From Caballeronia sordidicola (GTDB lineage: Bacteria > Pseudomonadota > Gammaproteobacteria > Burkholderiales > Burkholderiaceae), in NCBI RefSeq assembly GCF_000729995.1, contig NZ_JNFG01000013.1, forward strand, positions 1-64,000: a stretch of 64,000 nucleotides of DNA, written 5' to 3'. Below, piece after piece: positions 8,630 to 18,986 of this stretch. The position numbers were made by a program, and so were the translations under genes. How positions within the stretch are numbered: the first letter of the stretch is position 1; each line of letters starts with the position of its first letter. The notes under the pieces were generated by a model that was not told the DNA's origin, made no database searches, and saw only the letters and a program-made list of their open reading frames with translations.

Positions 8630-9727
8630 TCAGGTCAGCGATGTATCCACCAGCCGACGCTCCGACTCCAGATATTCCTTCGACTGCATTTCTGTAATCC
8701 GCGACACCGTGCGGGCAAACTCGTTGGCCATCGGCCCTTCCACGTACAGTTCTTCCGCAGGCACCGCGGCCGACATCAACAGCTTCACCTTGTGGTCATA
8801 GAACACATCGATCAGCCACGTAAACCGCCGCGCCTCCGATGCATTGCGTGGCGACATCTTCGGTACCTCGGAGAGAATCACCGCATGGAAGCGGCTCGCC
8901 AGTTCGAGGTAATCGTTCTGCGAACGCGGGCCGCCGCAGAGCGTGGCGAAGTCGAACCAGACCACGCCGTCGGCTTTGCGCAGCGCCTTGAGTTCGCGCT
9001 TCTCGATGCGCAGGAGCGGGCTTTCGTCCGGCACCGCGGCAAGCTTCGCGAAGTCGTCACGCAGCGCCTTGTCGGCGGCGGCGCCTAGCGGCGTGTGATA
9101 TGCAGTCACTTGCGACAAGGTCCGCTTACGATAATCCGTGCCGGCATCGACATTGATCACGTCCAGCTTCGACTTGATCAGCTCAATAGCAGGCAGCAGC
9201 CGGTCGCGATGCAAACCATCGGGATACAACAAATCGGGATCGTAGTTCGACGTCATCACGAACTGCACGCCGGCGCCAAACAAGCGATCAAGCAGCCGAT
9301 AAAGAATCATGGCGTCGGCAATATCCGAGATATGAAACTCGTCGAAACAGATCAACCGGTAGCGCTTCGCCACGCGTCGCGCGAGTTCATCTAGCGGATC
9401 GGCCGTGCCCTTCAACTCTTCCAGCTCGCGATGCACCTCGCGCATGAACTCGTGGAAGTGCAGGCGTGTCTTTCGCTGCACCGGCACGACCGCGAAGAAG
9501 CTGTCCATCAGGAAGCTCTTGCCGCGCCCCACGCCGCCCCACATGTAGACGCCACGCGGCAACTCCGGGTGCACGATCAGCTTCTTGAACGCATTCGAGC
9601 GGCGCGCCTTGTACGCGACCCACTCGTCGTAGCAACGCTGCAAGCGTTCGACCGCCGCCAGTTGGGCTGCGTCCGAATGGTAACCCCTCGTCTGCAGTTC
9701 GTTTTCGTAGTATTCGTTGACGTTCAT
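8630..9727 (-). CDS. zapE: Cell division protein ZapE (AFG1-like ATPase)
   Basis: A 365-residue P-loop ATPase. The ATG at 9727 (MNVNEYYENELQTRGY) is preferred; the upstream extension encodes a repetitive Trp/Leu/Ile stretch and is unlikely to be translated. The Walker A motif GGVGRGKS is near residue 78, Walker B is RLICFDEFHISDI, and a sensor-like MTSNYDPDLLYPDGL follows. ZapE binds FtsZ and is needed for division under stress in E. coli; the eukaryotic homologue is AFG1/LACE1. It lies downstream of lpdA on the same strand, as commonly seen in Burkholderiaceae, but a terminator separates them. Confidence 0.93.
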   Translation of the reverse strand: MNVNEYYENELQTRGYHSDAAQLAAVERLQRCYDEWVAYKARRSNAFKKLIVHPELPRGVYMWGGVGRGKSFLMDSFFAVVPVQRKTRLHFHEFMREVHRELEELKGTADPLDELARRVAKRYRLICFDEFHISDIADAMILYRLLDRLFGAGVQFVMTSNYDPDLLYPDGLHRDRLLPAIELIKSKLDVINVDAGTDYRKRTLSQVTAYHTPLGAAADKALRDDFAKLAAVPDESPLLRIEKRELKALRKADGVVWFDFATLCGGPRSQNDYLELASRFHAVILSEVPKMSPRNASEARRFTWLIDVFYDHKVKLLMSAAVPAEELYVEGPMANEFARTVSRITEMQSKEYLESERRLVDTSLT

Positions 9728-9754
9728 GGTGCGAGGGACCGGGTGCCCTGAAAT

Positions 9755-9790
9755 GGGCCATATAAGCCAAATGAGCCAAATGAGCCAAGG
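9755..9790. repeat. Short tandem repeat upstream of zapE
   Basis: Three to four imperfect copies of a 9-bp unit (AATGAGCCA-like) lie between zapE and the lpdA terminator. They are in frame with an upstream extension of zapE and generate its spurious LIW repeats. Confidence 0.55.
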
Positions 9791-9805
9791 GAACAAAGGC
9801 CGTGG

Positions 9806-9843
9806 ATAAAACAAAGGCGAGCGGGAAAACTCCCGCCCGCCTT
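9806..9843 (-). terminator. Terminator after lpdA
   Basis: On the minus strand, a stem of about 11 bp (AAGGCGGGCGGGA paired with TCCCGCTCGCCTT, one mismatch) is followed by TTGTTTTATCC. It sits 38 bp past the lpdA stop, so zapE probably has its own promoter. Confidence 0.7.
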
Positions 9844-9880
9844 CGTCCTGCTGCTCAAACTGTGCCGCGTGTTGCTACGT

Positions 9881-11311
9881 TCACATATTGAGCGCGCGTT
9901 TGTCGACGGCGAGCGCTGCTTCGCGCATCACTTCCGACAACGACGGGTGCGGATGGCAGATCCGGCCGATATCTTCCGATGCCGCCTTGAACTCCATCGC
10001 CACCACGGCTTCAGCAATCAGGTCCGACGCGTTCGCCGCAATGATGTGGCAACCGAGCAGCTCGTCGGTCTTCGCATCGGCGATCATCTTAACGAAACCA
10101 TCTGCCTTGCCAATACCCAGCGCGCGGCCATTGGCCATCATCGGGAACTGGCCGGTCTTGATCTCGCGGCCTTCGGCCTTGAGCTGCTGTTCCGTCTTGC
10201 CGACCCACGCAATTTCCGGTTCGGTGTAGATCACCCACGGAATGCAGTTGTAGTCGATATGCGGTTTCTGACCGTCGATAATCTCAGCCACCAGCACGCC
10301 TTCATCCTCGGCCTTATGCGCGAGCATCGGGCCACGCACCACGTCGCCGATTGCATACACGTTCGGCACGCTGGTCGCGCAGTGGTCATTGACAGGAACA
10401 AAACCGCGTTCATCCGCCTTCAGGCCGATGGCTTCCAGACCGAGGTTATCGGTGTTCGGCACGCGGCCGATCGACACGATCAGGCGGTCAGCATCGAGCG
10501 TCTGCGCGTTGCCGTCCTTGTCCGTGTACGCCACCGAGACGCTCGAATCCGTCGTCTTCACTTCGCCGATCTTCACGCCGAGATGAATGTCCAGACCTTG
10601 CTTCTTGAATTGCTTCGCGGCTTCTTTCGCGAGCGAGTCATCGCATGCGCCGAGGAACGCGGGCAACGCTTCAAGCACGGTCACGTCCGCGCCCAAACGA
10701 CGCCACACCGAACCCAGTTCCAGCCCGATCACGCCCGCGCCGATCACGGCGAGCTTCTTCGGCACGGCGTCGAACGACAGCGCACCTTCGTTATCCGCGA
10801 CAATCTTGTTGTCGACCGGAATGCCCGGCAGATGGCGCGCCTTCGATCCCGTCGCGATGATCACGTTCTTCGCGGTCACGGTTTCGGTTTCTGCTTCGCC
10901 GCTCACTTCGATCTGCACGCCGGCGTCCGTCTTGCCGGTGAACTTGCCGTGACCCTTCAGCCACGTGATCTTGTTCTTGCGGAACAGGAACTCGATCCCC
11001 TTCGTCATCTTCTCGACAATGCCTTCCTTGCGGGCAAGCATCTTTGCGAGGTCGAGCTTCACGTCACCCACATTGATGCCGTGATCGCCGAGGTGATGCA
11101 AAACGTTTTCGAATTCTTCCGACGATGCCAGCAATGCCTTCGACGGAATGCAGCCCACGTTCAGGCACGTGCCGCCGAGCTTCAGGTTACCGGCCGGGTT
11201 CTTCCAGCTTTCAATACACGCAACCGACTTGCCAAGTTGCGCTGCGCGAATCGCCGCGATGTAACCGCCAGGGCCTGCACCAATCACGACGACATCAAAT
11301 TCTTTGGACAT
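9881..11311 (-). CDS. lpdA: Dihydrolipoyl dehydrogenase (E3) of 2-oxoglutarate dehydrogenase
   Basis: A 476-residue flavoprotein. The start at 11311 ([16 protein letters not shown]) follows AGAAGGA. The FAD-binding GAGPGG is at residues 11-16 and the redox disulfide is in [15 protein letters not shown] (Cys49, Cys54). The NAD-binding fold begins [16 protein letters not shown], and the C-terminal active-site His-Glu lies in [13 protein letters not shown]. It reoxidises dihydrolipoamide on the E2 component, producing NADH. It lies about 100 bp downstream of odhB, so it is the E3 dedicated to this complex. Confidence 0.96.
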   Translation of the reverse strand: MSKEFDVVVIGAGPGGYIAAIRAAQLGKSVACIESWKNPAGNLKLGGTCLNVGCIPSKALLASSEEFENVLHHLGDHGINVGDVKLDLAKMLARKEGIVEKMTKGIEFLFRKNKITWLKGHGKFTGKTDAGVQIEVSGEAETETVTAKNVIIATGSKARHLPGIPVDNKIVADNEGALSFDAVPKKLAVIGAGVIGLELGSVWRRLGADVTVLEALPAFLGACDDSLAKEAAKQFKKQGLDIHLGVKIGEVKTTDSSVSVAYTDKDGNAQTLDADRLIVSIGRVPNTDNLGLEAIGLKADERGFVPVNDHCATSVPNVYAIGDVVRGPMLAHKAEDEGVLVAEIIDGQKPHIDYNCIPWVIYTEPEIAWVGKTEQQLKAEGREIKTGQFPMMANGRALGIGKADGFVKMIADAKTDELLGCHIIAANASDLIAEAVVAMEFKAASEDIGRICHPHPSLSEVMREAALAVDKRALNM

Positions 11312-11413
11312 GACTATCCTTCTCTTGTTGGATACACGACGCGCCGGGCCTACCGAACGCGCCATGAGTCCCAAATAAGGTTTTACTGCCAGATTTAAAG
11401 GGCCAACAACGGC

Positions 11414-12715
11414 TTAGATGTCCAGCAGCAAGCGAGACGGATCTTCCAGCGCATCCTTCATCGCGACCAGCGACAACACCGCTTCGCGGCCGTCGATGAT
11501 CCGATGGTCGTAAGACAGCGCCAGGTAGTTCATCGGACGAATCACGATCTGGCCGTTCTCGACCACTGCGCGTTCCTTCGTTGCGTGCACGCCCAGGATG
11601 GCCGACTGCGGCGGGTTGATAATCGGTGTGGACAACATGGAACCGAACACGCCGCCGTTAGAGATCGAGAACGTGCCGCCGGTCATTTCTTCGATCGACA
11701 GCTTGCCGTCGCGCGCTTTCACGCCGTACTCAGCAATCTTCTTCTCGATGTCAGCCAGGCTCAATTGATCCGCATTGCGAACGATCGGCACCACGAGACC
11801 ACGCGGCGAACCGACCGCAATACCGATATCGAAGTAGCCGTGATAAACGATGTCGTTACCGTCGATCGACGCATTGACCAACGGGTACTTCTTCAGCGCA
11901 TGGACGGCAGCCTTCACGAAGAACGACATGAAGCCGAGCTTCACACCATGTTCCTTCTCGAACTTGTCCTTGTACTTGTTACGCAGGTCCATCACCGGCG
12001 CCATGTTCACTTCGTTGAACGTGGTCAGGATGGCGTTGGTTTGCTGCGACTCGAGCAGACGTTCGGCGATACGTGCGCGCAGACGCGACATCGGCACGCG
12101 TTGTTCCGGACGATCCTTCAGCCATTGGTCGGCACCCGGCGCCTTCACGTCCGGCAGGGACGGGCGTGCGGCCTTGGCAGGCGCGGCAGCCTTTGCAGCA
12201 GGCGCCGCCACAGCAGCGGAAACAGCCGGCGCACCTTGAGGCGCAGCCAGTGCATCGCCCTTCGTGATACGGCCATCGCGGCCCGAACCCGAAACCTGGT
12301 CGCTCGAGACGTTCTTCTCAGCCAGGATCTTCGCAGCCGAAGGCGAAGCCGAGGTGTTCGAAGCCGAAGCGCTGGCCGTTGCCGTTGCAGCTTCCTGTTG
12401 CGGTTGCGCGGCCGGTGCCGGCTGCACTTCAGCAGCGCCTGCAGCGGCGGCAACGGGCGCTGCGCCCGCTTTCGCTTCCGTATCGATCGTCGCGATCAAT
12501 TCTTCGGCCGTGACTATATCGCCGTCATGCTTGATCACTTGCGCCAGCACGCCTGCAGCCGGTGCCGGCACTTCCAGCACGACTTTATCCGTTTCCACTT
12601 CAACGAGAATTTCGTCGATGGCAACTGCTTCGCCCGGCTTTTTCTTCCACGTCAGCAAAGTGCCTTCGGACACGGACTCTGAAAGCTGGGGAACCTTGAC
12701 TTCTACGATAGACAT
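11414..12715 (-). CDS. odhB: Dihydrolipoamide succinyltransferase (E2 of 2-oxoglutarate dehydrogenase)
   Basis: A 433-residue E2 enzyme. The N-terminal lipoyl domain has the lipoylated Lys44 in [12 protein letters not shown]. An Ala/Pro-rich linker leads to the E3-binding domain ([20 protein letters not shown], then [10 protein letters not shown]). The C-terminal catalytic domain ends with [13 protein letters not shown], the His/Asp pair of acyltransferases (about His404, Asp408). It transfers succinyl groups to CoA in the TCA cycle and forms the core of the complex. It lies between odhA and lpdA; the gap to odhA contains a terminator-like hairpin. Confidence 0.96.
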   Translation of the reverse strand: MSIVEVKVPQLSESVSEGTLLTWKKKPGEAVAIDEILVEVETDKVVLEVPAPAAGVLAQVIKHDGDIVTAEELIATIDTEAKAGAAPVAAAAGAAEVQPAPAAQPQQEAATATASASASNTSASPSAAKILAEKNVSSDQVSGSGRDGRITKGDALAAPQGAPAVSAAVAAPAAKAAAPAKAARPSLPDVKAPGADQWLKDRPEQRVPMSRLRARIAERLLESQQTNAILTTFNEVNMAPVMDLRNKYKDKFEKEHGVKLGFMSFFVKAAVHALKKYPLVNASIDGNDIVYHGYFDIGIAVGSPRGLVVPIVRNADQLSLADIEKKIAEYGVKARDGKLSIEEMTGGTFSISNGGVFGSMLSTPIINPPQSAILGVHATKERAVVENGQIVIRPMNYLALSYDHRIIDGREAVLSLVAMKDALEDPSRLLLDI

Positions 12716-12885
12716 TATGTTTTTTCCTGAATGTATCTGGGTACAACGTCAATTCTTGAGGAGTTCGACGCCGTCAATTCTTGGGTGACCGAAACGTGCA
12801 AATGCCGCGCGCGCCTAACTAACGTCGAGCGCTGCGTCTGCATTTCACGTTCAAAATCGAAACTCGAATCACAGGACAGCGCATG

Positions 12886-12922
12886 AAAAACCGGGGAGCC
12901 GCCAACAGCGGCACTCCCCGGT
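12886..12922 (-). terminator. Terminator-like hairpin between odhA and odhB
   Basis: On the minus strand a perfect stem ACCGGGGAG/CTCCCCGGT with an inner GCCGC/GCGGC stem is followed by TTTTTC. It begins 9 bp past the odhA stop. It would attenuate rather than abolish transcription into odhB, or odhB has its own promoter. Confidence 0.8.
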
Positions 12923-12930
12923 CAAACCGC

Positions 12931-15789
12931 TTACTTCGAGATCGTCTGCGCGCCCTTCAACCGGCCAAACGCGCCTTCGATCAGCGCCTTCAGCTGCTCG
13001 TAGTGCTTCGCGTAGTAGCCGACTGCCGGGGATGCCGATGCCGGACGGCCGCTGTAAGCCAGCTTCTGTCCTTCACGCATGCCTTCACGCAGGTGGTGCT
13101 CGACGTAGAACCAGGCGCCCTGGTTCTGCGGCTCGTCCTGTGCCCAGACCACTTCGTTCGCGTTTTCGTATTTCTTGATTTCCGCGTCGAATTGCTTGTG
13201 AGCGAACGGATACAACTGTTCGATACGGATGATCGCGATGTCGTTCGCCTTCGCTTCGCGACGATGCGCCACGAGGTCGTAATACACGCGACCTGAACAC
13301 ACGATCACGCGCTTGACCTTCTTCGGCTCGATCGTGCCATCCACTTCGCCGATGATCGGCTGGAACGAGCCCTTCGCCAGTTCCGACAGATCCGACACCG
13401 CTTCCTTGTGACGCAGCAGCGACTTCGGCGTAGCGACGATCAGCGGCTTCCTGAACAAGCGGATCATCTGACGGCGCAACAGATGGAAAATCTGCGCCGG
13501 CGTGGTCGGCTGGACCACTTGCATGTTGTGATCCGCGCACAGTTGCAGGAACCGTTCGATACGCGCCGACGAGTGCTCCGGACCTTGCCCTTCATACCCG
13601 TGCGGCAGCAGCATGGTGAGACCGGAAACGCGGCCCCACTTCACTTCGCCCGACGAGATGAACTGGTCGATCACCACTTGCGCGCCGTTCACGAAGTCGC
13701 CGAATTGCGCTTCCCACGCGACGAGCGTGTTCGGTTCCGCGGTCGAATAACCGTACTCGAAACCGAGCACTGCTTCTTCCGACAACACCGAGTCGATCAC
13801 CGTAAACTTCGCCTGACCTTCAGCGATGTTCTGCAGCGGAATGTACGTACCGTCGTTCCAGCGCTCGCGGTTCTGGTCGTGCAGCACAGCGTGACGGTGC
13901 GTGAACGTGCCACGGCCTGAATCCTGGCCCGTGAGACGCACGGCGTAACCCGATGCCACCAGCGACGCGTAAGCCAGATGCTCGCCCATGCCCCAGTCGA
14001 GCTTCGCTTCACCACGGCCCATCGCGCGGCGATCATTGATCACGCGCTCGACCAGCGGATGCACCTTGAAGTTATCGGGAACAGTGGTGATGCGTTCAGC
14101 GAGACGCTTCAGTTCTGCCAGCGGCACGGCTGTGTCGGCGGCGTCGGTCCACTTGCGGTTCAGGAACGGCACCCAGTCCACCGCGTACTTGCTCTTGTAG
14201 TTCGAGAGCACCGGGTCGACCGTGTGATGACCGTCGTCCATTGCCTGGCGGTACGCCTTCACGTAACCATCGCCGTCTTCTGCCGTGATTACGCCTTGCT
14301 GCACGAGCTTTTCAGCGTACAGCGCGCGCGTACCCGGATGTTTCGCGATGGTCTTGTACATCAGCGGCTGCGTGACAGCCGGCGTGTCCTGCTCGTTGTG
14401 ACCCAACTTGCGGAAACAGATGATGTCGACAACCACGTCCTTGTGGAACTGCATGCGGAAATCGATAGCCAGCTGCGTGCACAGCACGACCGCTTCCGGA
14501 TCGTCGCCGTTCACGTGCAGCACCGGCGCTTCGATCATCTTCGCCACGTCCGAGCAATACAGCGTCGAGCGCGCATCGCGCGGGTCGGACGTCGTAAAAC
14601 CGATCTGGTTGTTGATGACGATATGCAGCGTGCCGTGCGTGCCGTAACCGCGCGTTTGCGCGAGGTTCAGCGTTTCCATCACCACGCCCTGACCGGCAAA
14701 CGCCGCGTCGCCGTGAATCTGGACCGGCAGCACTTGCAGGCCGTCGATGTCGCCGCGACGATCCATCCGTGCCTTCGCCGACCCTTCGACCACCGGGTTC
14801 ACGATTTCAAGGTGCGACGGGTTGAACGCGAGCGACAAGTGCACCGGACCGCCGTCGGTCGATACGTCCGACGAGAAACCCTTGTGATACTTCACGTCAC
14901 CGGCCGGCAGGTCATCGACGTGCTTGCCTTCGAATTCGGCGAACAGGTCAGCCGGCATCTTGCCCAGCGTGTTCACGAGAACGTTCAGACGTCCGCGGTG
15001 AGCCATGCCGATGATGATTTCCTGCACGCCTGCCGCGCCCGCGTGGCGCACGACTTCGTCCATCGACGCGATGAAGCTTTCGCCGCCTTCCAGCGAGAAG
15101 CGCTTCTGGCCGACATATTTCGTATGCAAGAAACGCTCGAGCCCTTCGGACGCCGTCAGGCGCTGAAGAATGTGCTTTTTCTTGTCAGGGGAGAAATTTG
15201 GGGTGGAGCGGATTGATTCGAGCTTCTCTTTCCACCAGCGCTTCTGTTCCGGATCGCTGATGTACATGAATTCGGCGCCGATCGTGCCGCAGTACGTATC
15301 ACGCAATGCCTTGACGATCTCGCGCAGCGATGCCTGTTCGAAGCCGAAATACAGGTTCTGTGCATGGAACGTCTGGTCCATGTCGGCTTCGGTGAAGTCG
15401 TAGAACGCGGGTTCGAGCTCAGGAATGGCCGGGCGCTCGCGGCGCTTCAGCGGATCGAGGTTGGCCCATTGGGAGCCGAGGAAACGGTAAGCGCCAATCA
15501 GCGACTGGACGTAGACCTGCTTGCGCGCGGTCGCCAGATCACCCGTGCTCTCGCGCGGCACGAAGCCGTTCGATTTCGCGCGTTGCGCGAATGATTCGAC
15601 GATCGGGCCGTGGGCCACGTCGTTGTGATTCGTCCCATCCGATGCAGGCACGTTCTGCAACGCATCGAAATAGGTACGCCAGGTCTCGGGCACTGACGCG
15701 GGATTATCGAGATATGCCTCGTACTGTTCTTCGACATACGGGGCATTACCGCCGAACAAATAAGAGTTCAGCTGGGGATTCTTCATCAT
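12931..15789 (-). CDS. odhA: 2-oxoglutarate dehydrogenase E1 component
   Basis: A 952-residue thiamine-diphosphate enzyme of the usual family length. The ATG at 15789 (MKNPQLNSYLFGGNAPYVEE follows the double Met) is preferred over the GTG at 15801, because AAAGGTG lies at the right distance before the ATG. The N-terminal YLFGGNAPYVEEQYEAYL is the segment that anchors E1 in this family. GMAHRGRLNVLVNTLGK and the ThDP region around HGDAAFAGQGVV are typical. It decarboxylates 2-oxoglutarate and succinylates the E2 lipoyl group. It is the first gene of the odhA-odhB-lpdA group and lies downstream of typA on the same strand. Confidence 0.96.
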   Translation of the reverse strand: MMKNPQLNSYLFGGNAPYVEEQYEAYLDNPASVPETWRTYFDALQNVPASDGTNHNDVAHGPIVESFAQRAKSNGFVPRESTGDLATARKQVYVQSLIGAYRFLGSQWANLDPLKRRERPAIPELEPAFYDFTEADMDQTFHAQNLYFGFEQASLREIVKALRDTYCGTIGAEFMYISDPEQKRWWKEKLESIRSTPNFSPDKKKHILQRLTASEGLERFLHTKYVGQKRFSLEGGESFIASMDEVVRHAGAAGVQEIIIGMAHRGRLNVLVNTLGKMPADLFAEFEGKHVDDLPAGDVKYHKGFSSDVSTDGGPVHLSLAFNPSHLEIVNPVVEGSAKARMDRRGDIDGLQVLPVQIHGDAAFAGQGVVMETLNLAQTRGYGTHGTLHIVINNQIGFTTSDPRDARSTLYCSDVAKMIEAPVLHVNGDDPEAVVLCTQLAIDFRMQFHKDVVVDIICFRKLGHNEQDTPAVTQPLMYKTIAKHPGTRALYAEKLVQQGVITAEDGDGYVKAYRQAMDDGHHTVDPVLSNYKSKYAVDWVPFLNRKWTDAADTAVPLAELKRLAERITTVPDNFKVHPLVERVINDRRAMGRGEAKLDWGMGEHLAYASLVASGYAVRLTGQDSGRGTFTHRHAVLHDQNRERWNDGTYIPLQNIAEGQAKFTVIDSVLSEEAVLGFEYGYSTAEPNTLVAWEAQFGDFVNGAQVVIDQFISSGEVKWGRVSGLTMLLPHGYEGQGPEHSSARIERFLQLCADHNMQVVQPTTPAQIFHLLRRQMIRLFRKPLIVATPKSLLRHKEAVSDLSELAKGSFQPIIGEVDGTIEPKKVKRVIVCSGRVYYDLVAHRREAKANDIAIIRIEQLYPFAHKQFDAEIKKYENANEVVWAQDEPQNQGAWFYVEHHLREGMREGQKLAYSGRPASASPAVGYYAKHYEQLKALIEGAFGRLKGAQTISK

Positions 15790-16042
15790 TTTTACGCTCA
15801 CCTTTCTTCGAGTTTCTCGAGAAATAGCGGGTTACTCAACCTTCCGCAACACGGCCTGACCGTTTAGCGGATTGCGCGAATCAAGTCTGCTTGGAAGGAC
15901 CTAAAACTGGCAATACTTTCTCTAGCATAGCACAGATCAATGCGTCGACGGGCCGATGGTCGCACCCGAAGTGCTTATGCAGCGGGCTTTCGAGGACCTT
16001 TCGCGAATAAGGGACGCATCTGGCGCAGCGTTTTACACCAAC
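15790..16042. other. Upstream region of odhA
   Basis: About 250 bp between odhA and the typA terminator. It is expected to hold the odhA promoter; TAGCATAGCACAG-like and other AT-rich patches occur around 15915-15935 but I cannot assign a promoter with confidence. The 64-codon frame here is only a reading through the typA terminator. Confidence 0.5.
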
Positions 16043-16070
16043 GAAAAAGCCGCCCGAAGGCGGCTTTTTC
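16043..16070 (-). terminator. Terminator after typA
   Basis: GAAAAAGCCGCC, loop CGAA, GGCGGCTTTTTC: a perfect 12-bp stem with A/T flanks on both sides, 21 bp beyond the typA stop. Confidence 0.92.
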
Positions 16071-16090
16071 AACATGCTGACTCGCGTGAA

Positions 16091-17917
16091 TCAGTCCACT
16101 GCGCCCTTACGGCTGGCGCTGCGACGCTCGTGTTCCTTCAGGTAACGCTTACGCAGACGGATGGATTGCGGCGTAACTTCGACCAGTTCGTCATCGTCGA
16201 TAAATTCAACCGCATATTCCAGCGACATCTGGATCGGCGGCACGAGGCGCACCGCTTCGTCCGTTCCCGACGAACGCACGTTGGTCAGTTGCTTGCCCTT
16301 GATCGGATTCACGACCAGGTCGTTGTCACGGCTGTGAATGCCGATGATCATGCCTTCGTACAGCGCGTCCCCCGGCGACACGAACATGCGGCCGCGATCC
16401 TGCAGCTTCCACAATGCATACGCGACAGCCGCGCCGTCGTCCTGCGAAATCAGCACGCCGTTACGACGTTCACCCACACCGCCTTCCTTCACCGGCTGAT
16501 ACGAGTCAAACGTGTGGCTCATCAGGCCCGTGCCGCGCGTGAGCGTCAGGAATTCCGACTGGAAGCCGATCAGGCCACGTGCCGAAATACGATACTCAAG
16601 ACGCGTACGGCCACGGCCGTCCGACGCCATGTCGAGCATTTCGCCCTTGCGGCGGCCCAGCTCTTCCATCACGCCGCCCTGGTTTGCATCTTCCATGTCG
16701 ACGGTCAGGTTTTCGTACGGCTCGTGCTTCACGCCATCGACTTCCGTCATCACCACGCGCGGACGCGACACGGCGAGTTCGTAGCCTTCACGACGCATGT
16801 TTTCCACAAGAATGGTCAGGTGCAGTTCACCACGGCCCATCACTTCAAACGTGGTTTCGTCGCCGGTTTCATTCACGCGCAACGCCACGTTGTGGTTCAG
16901 TTCCTTGAACAGGCGGTCGCGGATCTGACGGCTCGTGACGAACTTGCCTTCGCGTCCAGCCAGCGGCGACGAGTTCACCAGGAAGTTCATGGTCAGCGTG
17001 GGTTCGTCCACGGTGATCATGGGCAGCGCTTCCGGAGTGTCAATAGCGCAAATGGTCACGCCAATACCAATTTCTTCAATACCGTTGATCAGCACGATGT
17101 CGCCGGCTTCCGCCTCTTCCACCTGCACGCGCTCCAGACCCTTGAACGACAGAACCTGGTTGATCTTGCGATTCAGGATCGCGCCGTCAGGACCCGTACG
17201 CACAGCGACGGCCATGCCCGGCTTGATACGGCCACGCGTGATCCGGCCAATGCCGATACGGCCGACGTACGACGAAAAGTCGAGCGACGTGATCTGCAAC
17301 TGCAACGGTGCTTCCGGATCAGCCGGGCGAACCGGAACGTGTTCCAGCACGGCGTCGAACAGGGGACGCATGTCGCCTTCACGCACGTCCGGGTTCAGAC
17401 CTGCATAACCGTTCAGGCCCGACGCGTACACGATCGGGAAATCGAGTTGTTCTTCAGAAGCGCCCAGCTTGTCGAACAGGTCGAACGTCTGGTTGATCAC
17501 CCAGTCGATACGCGCGCCCGGCCGGTCAACCTTGTTGATCACCACAATAGGCTTCAGTCCCAGCGCCAGCGCCTTCTTCGTCACAAAGCGTGTTTGCGGC
17601 ATCGGGCCTTCAACGGCGTCCACCAGCAGCAGCACGGAGTCAACCATCGACAGCACGCGCTCCACTTCGCCGCCGAAGTCGGCGTGTCCGGGGGTGTCCA
17701 CGATGTTGATGTGCGTGCCTTCGTACTCGACCGCGCAGTTCTTCGAAAGGATCGTAATGCCACGTTCCTTTTCGATGTCGTTCGAATCCATCACGCGCTC
17801 GACAACAGCCTGGTTCTCTCGGAACGTGGCCGTCTGGCGGAGCAATTGGTCGACGAGCGTAGTTTTGCCGTGGTCGACGTGGGCGATGATGGCGATATTG
17901 CGGAGGGCGCGAGTCAT
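16091..17917 (-). CDS. typA: Ribosome-associated translational GTPase TypA/BipA
   Basis: A 608-residue GTPase of normal family length. G1 is [10 protein letters not shown] (Lys18), G2 lies in KERGITI, G3 is [14 protein letters not shown]4 is NKVDRPGAR and G5 is [11 protein letters not shown]. The EF-G-like domain V and the BipA-specific C-terminal domain ([18 protein letters not shown], then [13 protein letters not shown]) follow. It binds the ribosome in the GTP form and aids 50S assembly and growth under cold or nutrient stress. It is monocistronic on the evidence of its terminator and the divergent marR gene. Confidence 0.96.
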   Translation of the reverse strand: MTRALRNIAIIAHVDHGKTTLVDQLLRQTATFRENQAVVERVMDSNDIEKERGITILSKNCAVEYEGTHINIVDTPGHADFGGEVERVLSMVDSVLLLVDAVEGPMPQTRFVTKKALALGLKPIVVINKVDRPGARIDWVINQTFDLFDKLGASEEQLDFPIVYASGLNGYAGLNPDVREGDMRPLFDAVLEHVPVRPADPEAPLQLQITSLDFSSYVGRIGIGRITRGRIKPGMAVAVRTGPDGAILNRKINQVLSFKGLERVQVEEAEAGDIVLINGIEEIGIGVTICAIDTPEALPMITVDEPTLTMNFLVNSSPLAGREGKFVTSRQIRDRLFKELNHNVALRVNETGDETTFEVMGRGELHLTILVENMRREGYELAVSRPRVVMTEVDGVKHEPYENLTVDMEDANQGGVMEELGRRKGEMLDMASDGRGRTRLEYRISARGLIGFQSEFLTLTRGTGLMSHTFDSYQPVKEGGVGERRNGVLISQDDGAAVAYALWKLQDRGRMFVSPGDALYEGMIIGIHSRDNDLVVNPIKGKQLTNVRSSGTDEAVRLVPPIQMSLEYAVEFIDDDELVEVTPQSIRLRKRYLKEHERRSASRKGAVD

Positions 17918-18332
17918 AGGAGGCTGAGGAGCTTGTACTTACAGTTGAGCGCCGTGGGTGGGTGCAAGCAGCAGGCCGCGGGGTCAAATCAAAGAGCCCA
18001 CTTAAAAAGTCGACTCAGAAAAAAACCTCCACGCCCCCCGCACTCGGCGCGATGGGAACCCGAGAGTGTAACACGCGGACGTGTCCTCTTCCTTCCCATC
18101 GTGCAATAGGACATAACCCGGAAGGGCTTTCCTATTTCAAGACAGTCGAAAACCGGTGTCAACGGCCTCCTTCGGGCCTCAGCAAGCCTCGCGTCAATCT
18201 CAAAATAACAACACCGTCATTAGCGAAGAACAAATTAAGGAGATTCTTAACATGTTTGCCGAAGTACTTGTCGCGTCAACTATGTGATTCTATAATGTTG
18301 CATAGTCAATTATTGCAAGCGCACGAGAATCC
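17918..18332. other. Divergent promoter region between typA and the marR-efflux operon
   Basis: 415 bp with no supported gene. The left part is the typA leader, which lacks an obvious Shine-Dalgarno before the ATG at 17917. The right part is AT-richer and carries the marR promoter and operator described separately. Confidence 0.6.
18268..18318 (+). promoter_or_regulatory. marR-operon promoter with overlapping inverted repeats
   Basis: A near-consensus sigma-70 promoter: TTGTCG at 18268-18273, a 17-bp spacer, and TATAAT at 18291-18296. The inverted repeat ACTATG (18279-18284) and CATAGT (18301-18306) straddles the -10 box. A second, TTGCA (18298-18302) with TGCAA (18314-18318), covers the start of transcription. 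These are plausible MarR operators for autorepression. Confidence 0.7.
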
Positions 18333-18854
18333 ATGAGCGACACCCCCCAGCCGATCCCCGAGATTGCGAGCTACGAACTCAGCGAAAGCGTGGGTTACCT
18401 GCTTAGCCGTGTCCGCTCGACTTTGTGGAACAACGTCACGCAACTCACGATGGCCGATCTCGGCATCACCAGCACGCAAGCCAGCATCATGTTCATGCTG
18501 GCAAGCGGCCGGAGTCTCGCCGCAGCAGATCTTGCCCGCGAATATGGGATCGACGCGAGCGCCGTGACGCGCCTGATCGACCGCCTGGAAAAGCGCGGAC
18601 TCATTACGCGCTTGCGCAGCGAGGAAGACCGGCGGGTTGTCCGCCTGGCGCTGACTGAGGAAGGCCGCACGCTTGCCGCGCAGATTCCGGCTATTTTCAC
18701 GAAGGTGCTCGACAAGCTGCTCAGCGGATTTACGCCGGAGGAAGTAGGCTTCCTGAAAAGTATGCTGCGACGAATGCTGTTGAATTCGGGCGACCCCGCG
18801 TCTGCAGCAATGCTCGGTATGCAGGAAAAATCCGCTACTAAATCCTCCTTTTGA
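18333..18854 (+). CDS. MarR-family transcriptional regulator of the efflux operon
   Basis: A 173-residue winged-helix regulator. The helix-turn-helix is around residues 45-75 (TSTQASIMFMLASGRSLAAADLAREY, then DASAVTRLIDRLEKRGLI) and the wing is RLRSEEDRRVVRLALTEEGR. MarR proteins bind palindromes as dimers and are released by phenolic or drug ligands. It is the first gene of a rightward operon with an outer-membrane factor, an HlyD/EmrA adaptor and an EmrB transporter, so it most likely represses them and itself. Inverted repeats overlapping its promoter support autoregulation. Confidence 0.9.
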   Translation: MSDTPQPIPEIASYELSESVGYLLSRVRSTLWNNVTQLTMADLGITSTQASIMFMLASGRSLAAADLAREYGIDASAVTRLIDRLEKRGLITRLRSEEDRRVVRLALTEEGRTLAAQIPAIFTKVLDKLLSGFTPEEVGFLKSMLRRMLLNSGDPASAAMLGMQEKSATKSSF

Positions 18855-18986
18855 TGACACATCGCGCAACGCTAAATGATGCCCGTGCAATGACAGCACT
18901 TCCCGTTGCGCGAACGGCATCGTAATAAAAATGAAAGAAATTAGTTGCAGCGTCCATCTTTACACTTCCTATCAAAGAGCCGAGCG

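Noticed and set aside
9869..11398. A 509-codon forward frame opposite lpdA
   Set aside because: Antisense of lpdA; no family features.
15956..18109. A 717-codon forward frame opposite typA
   Set aside because: Antisense of a conserved gene, no ribosome binding site and shadow-like composition.
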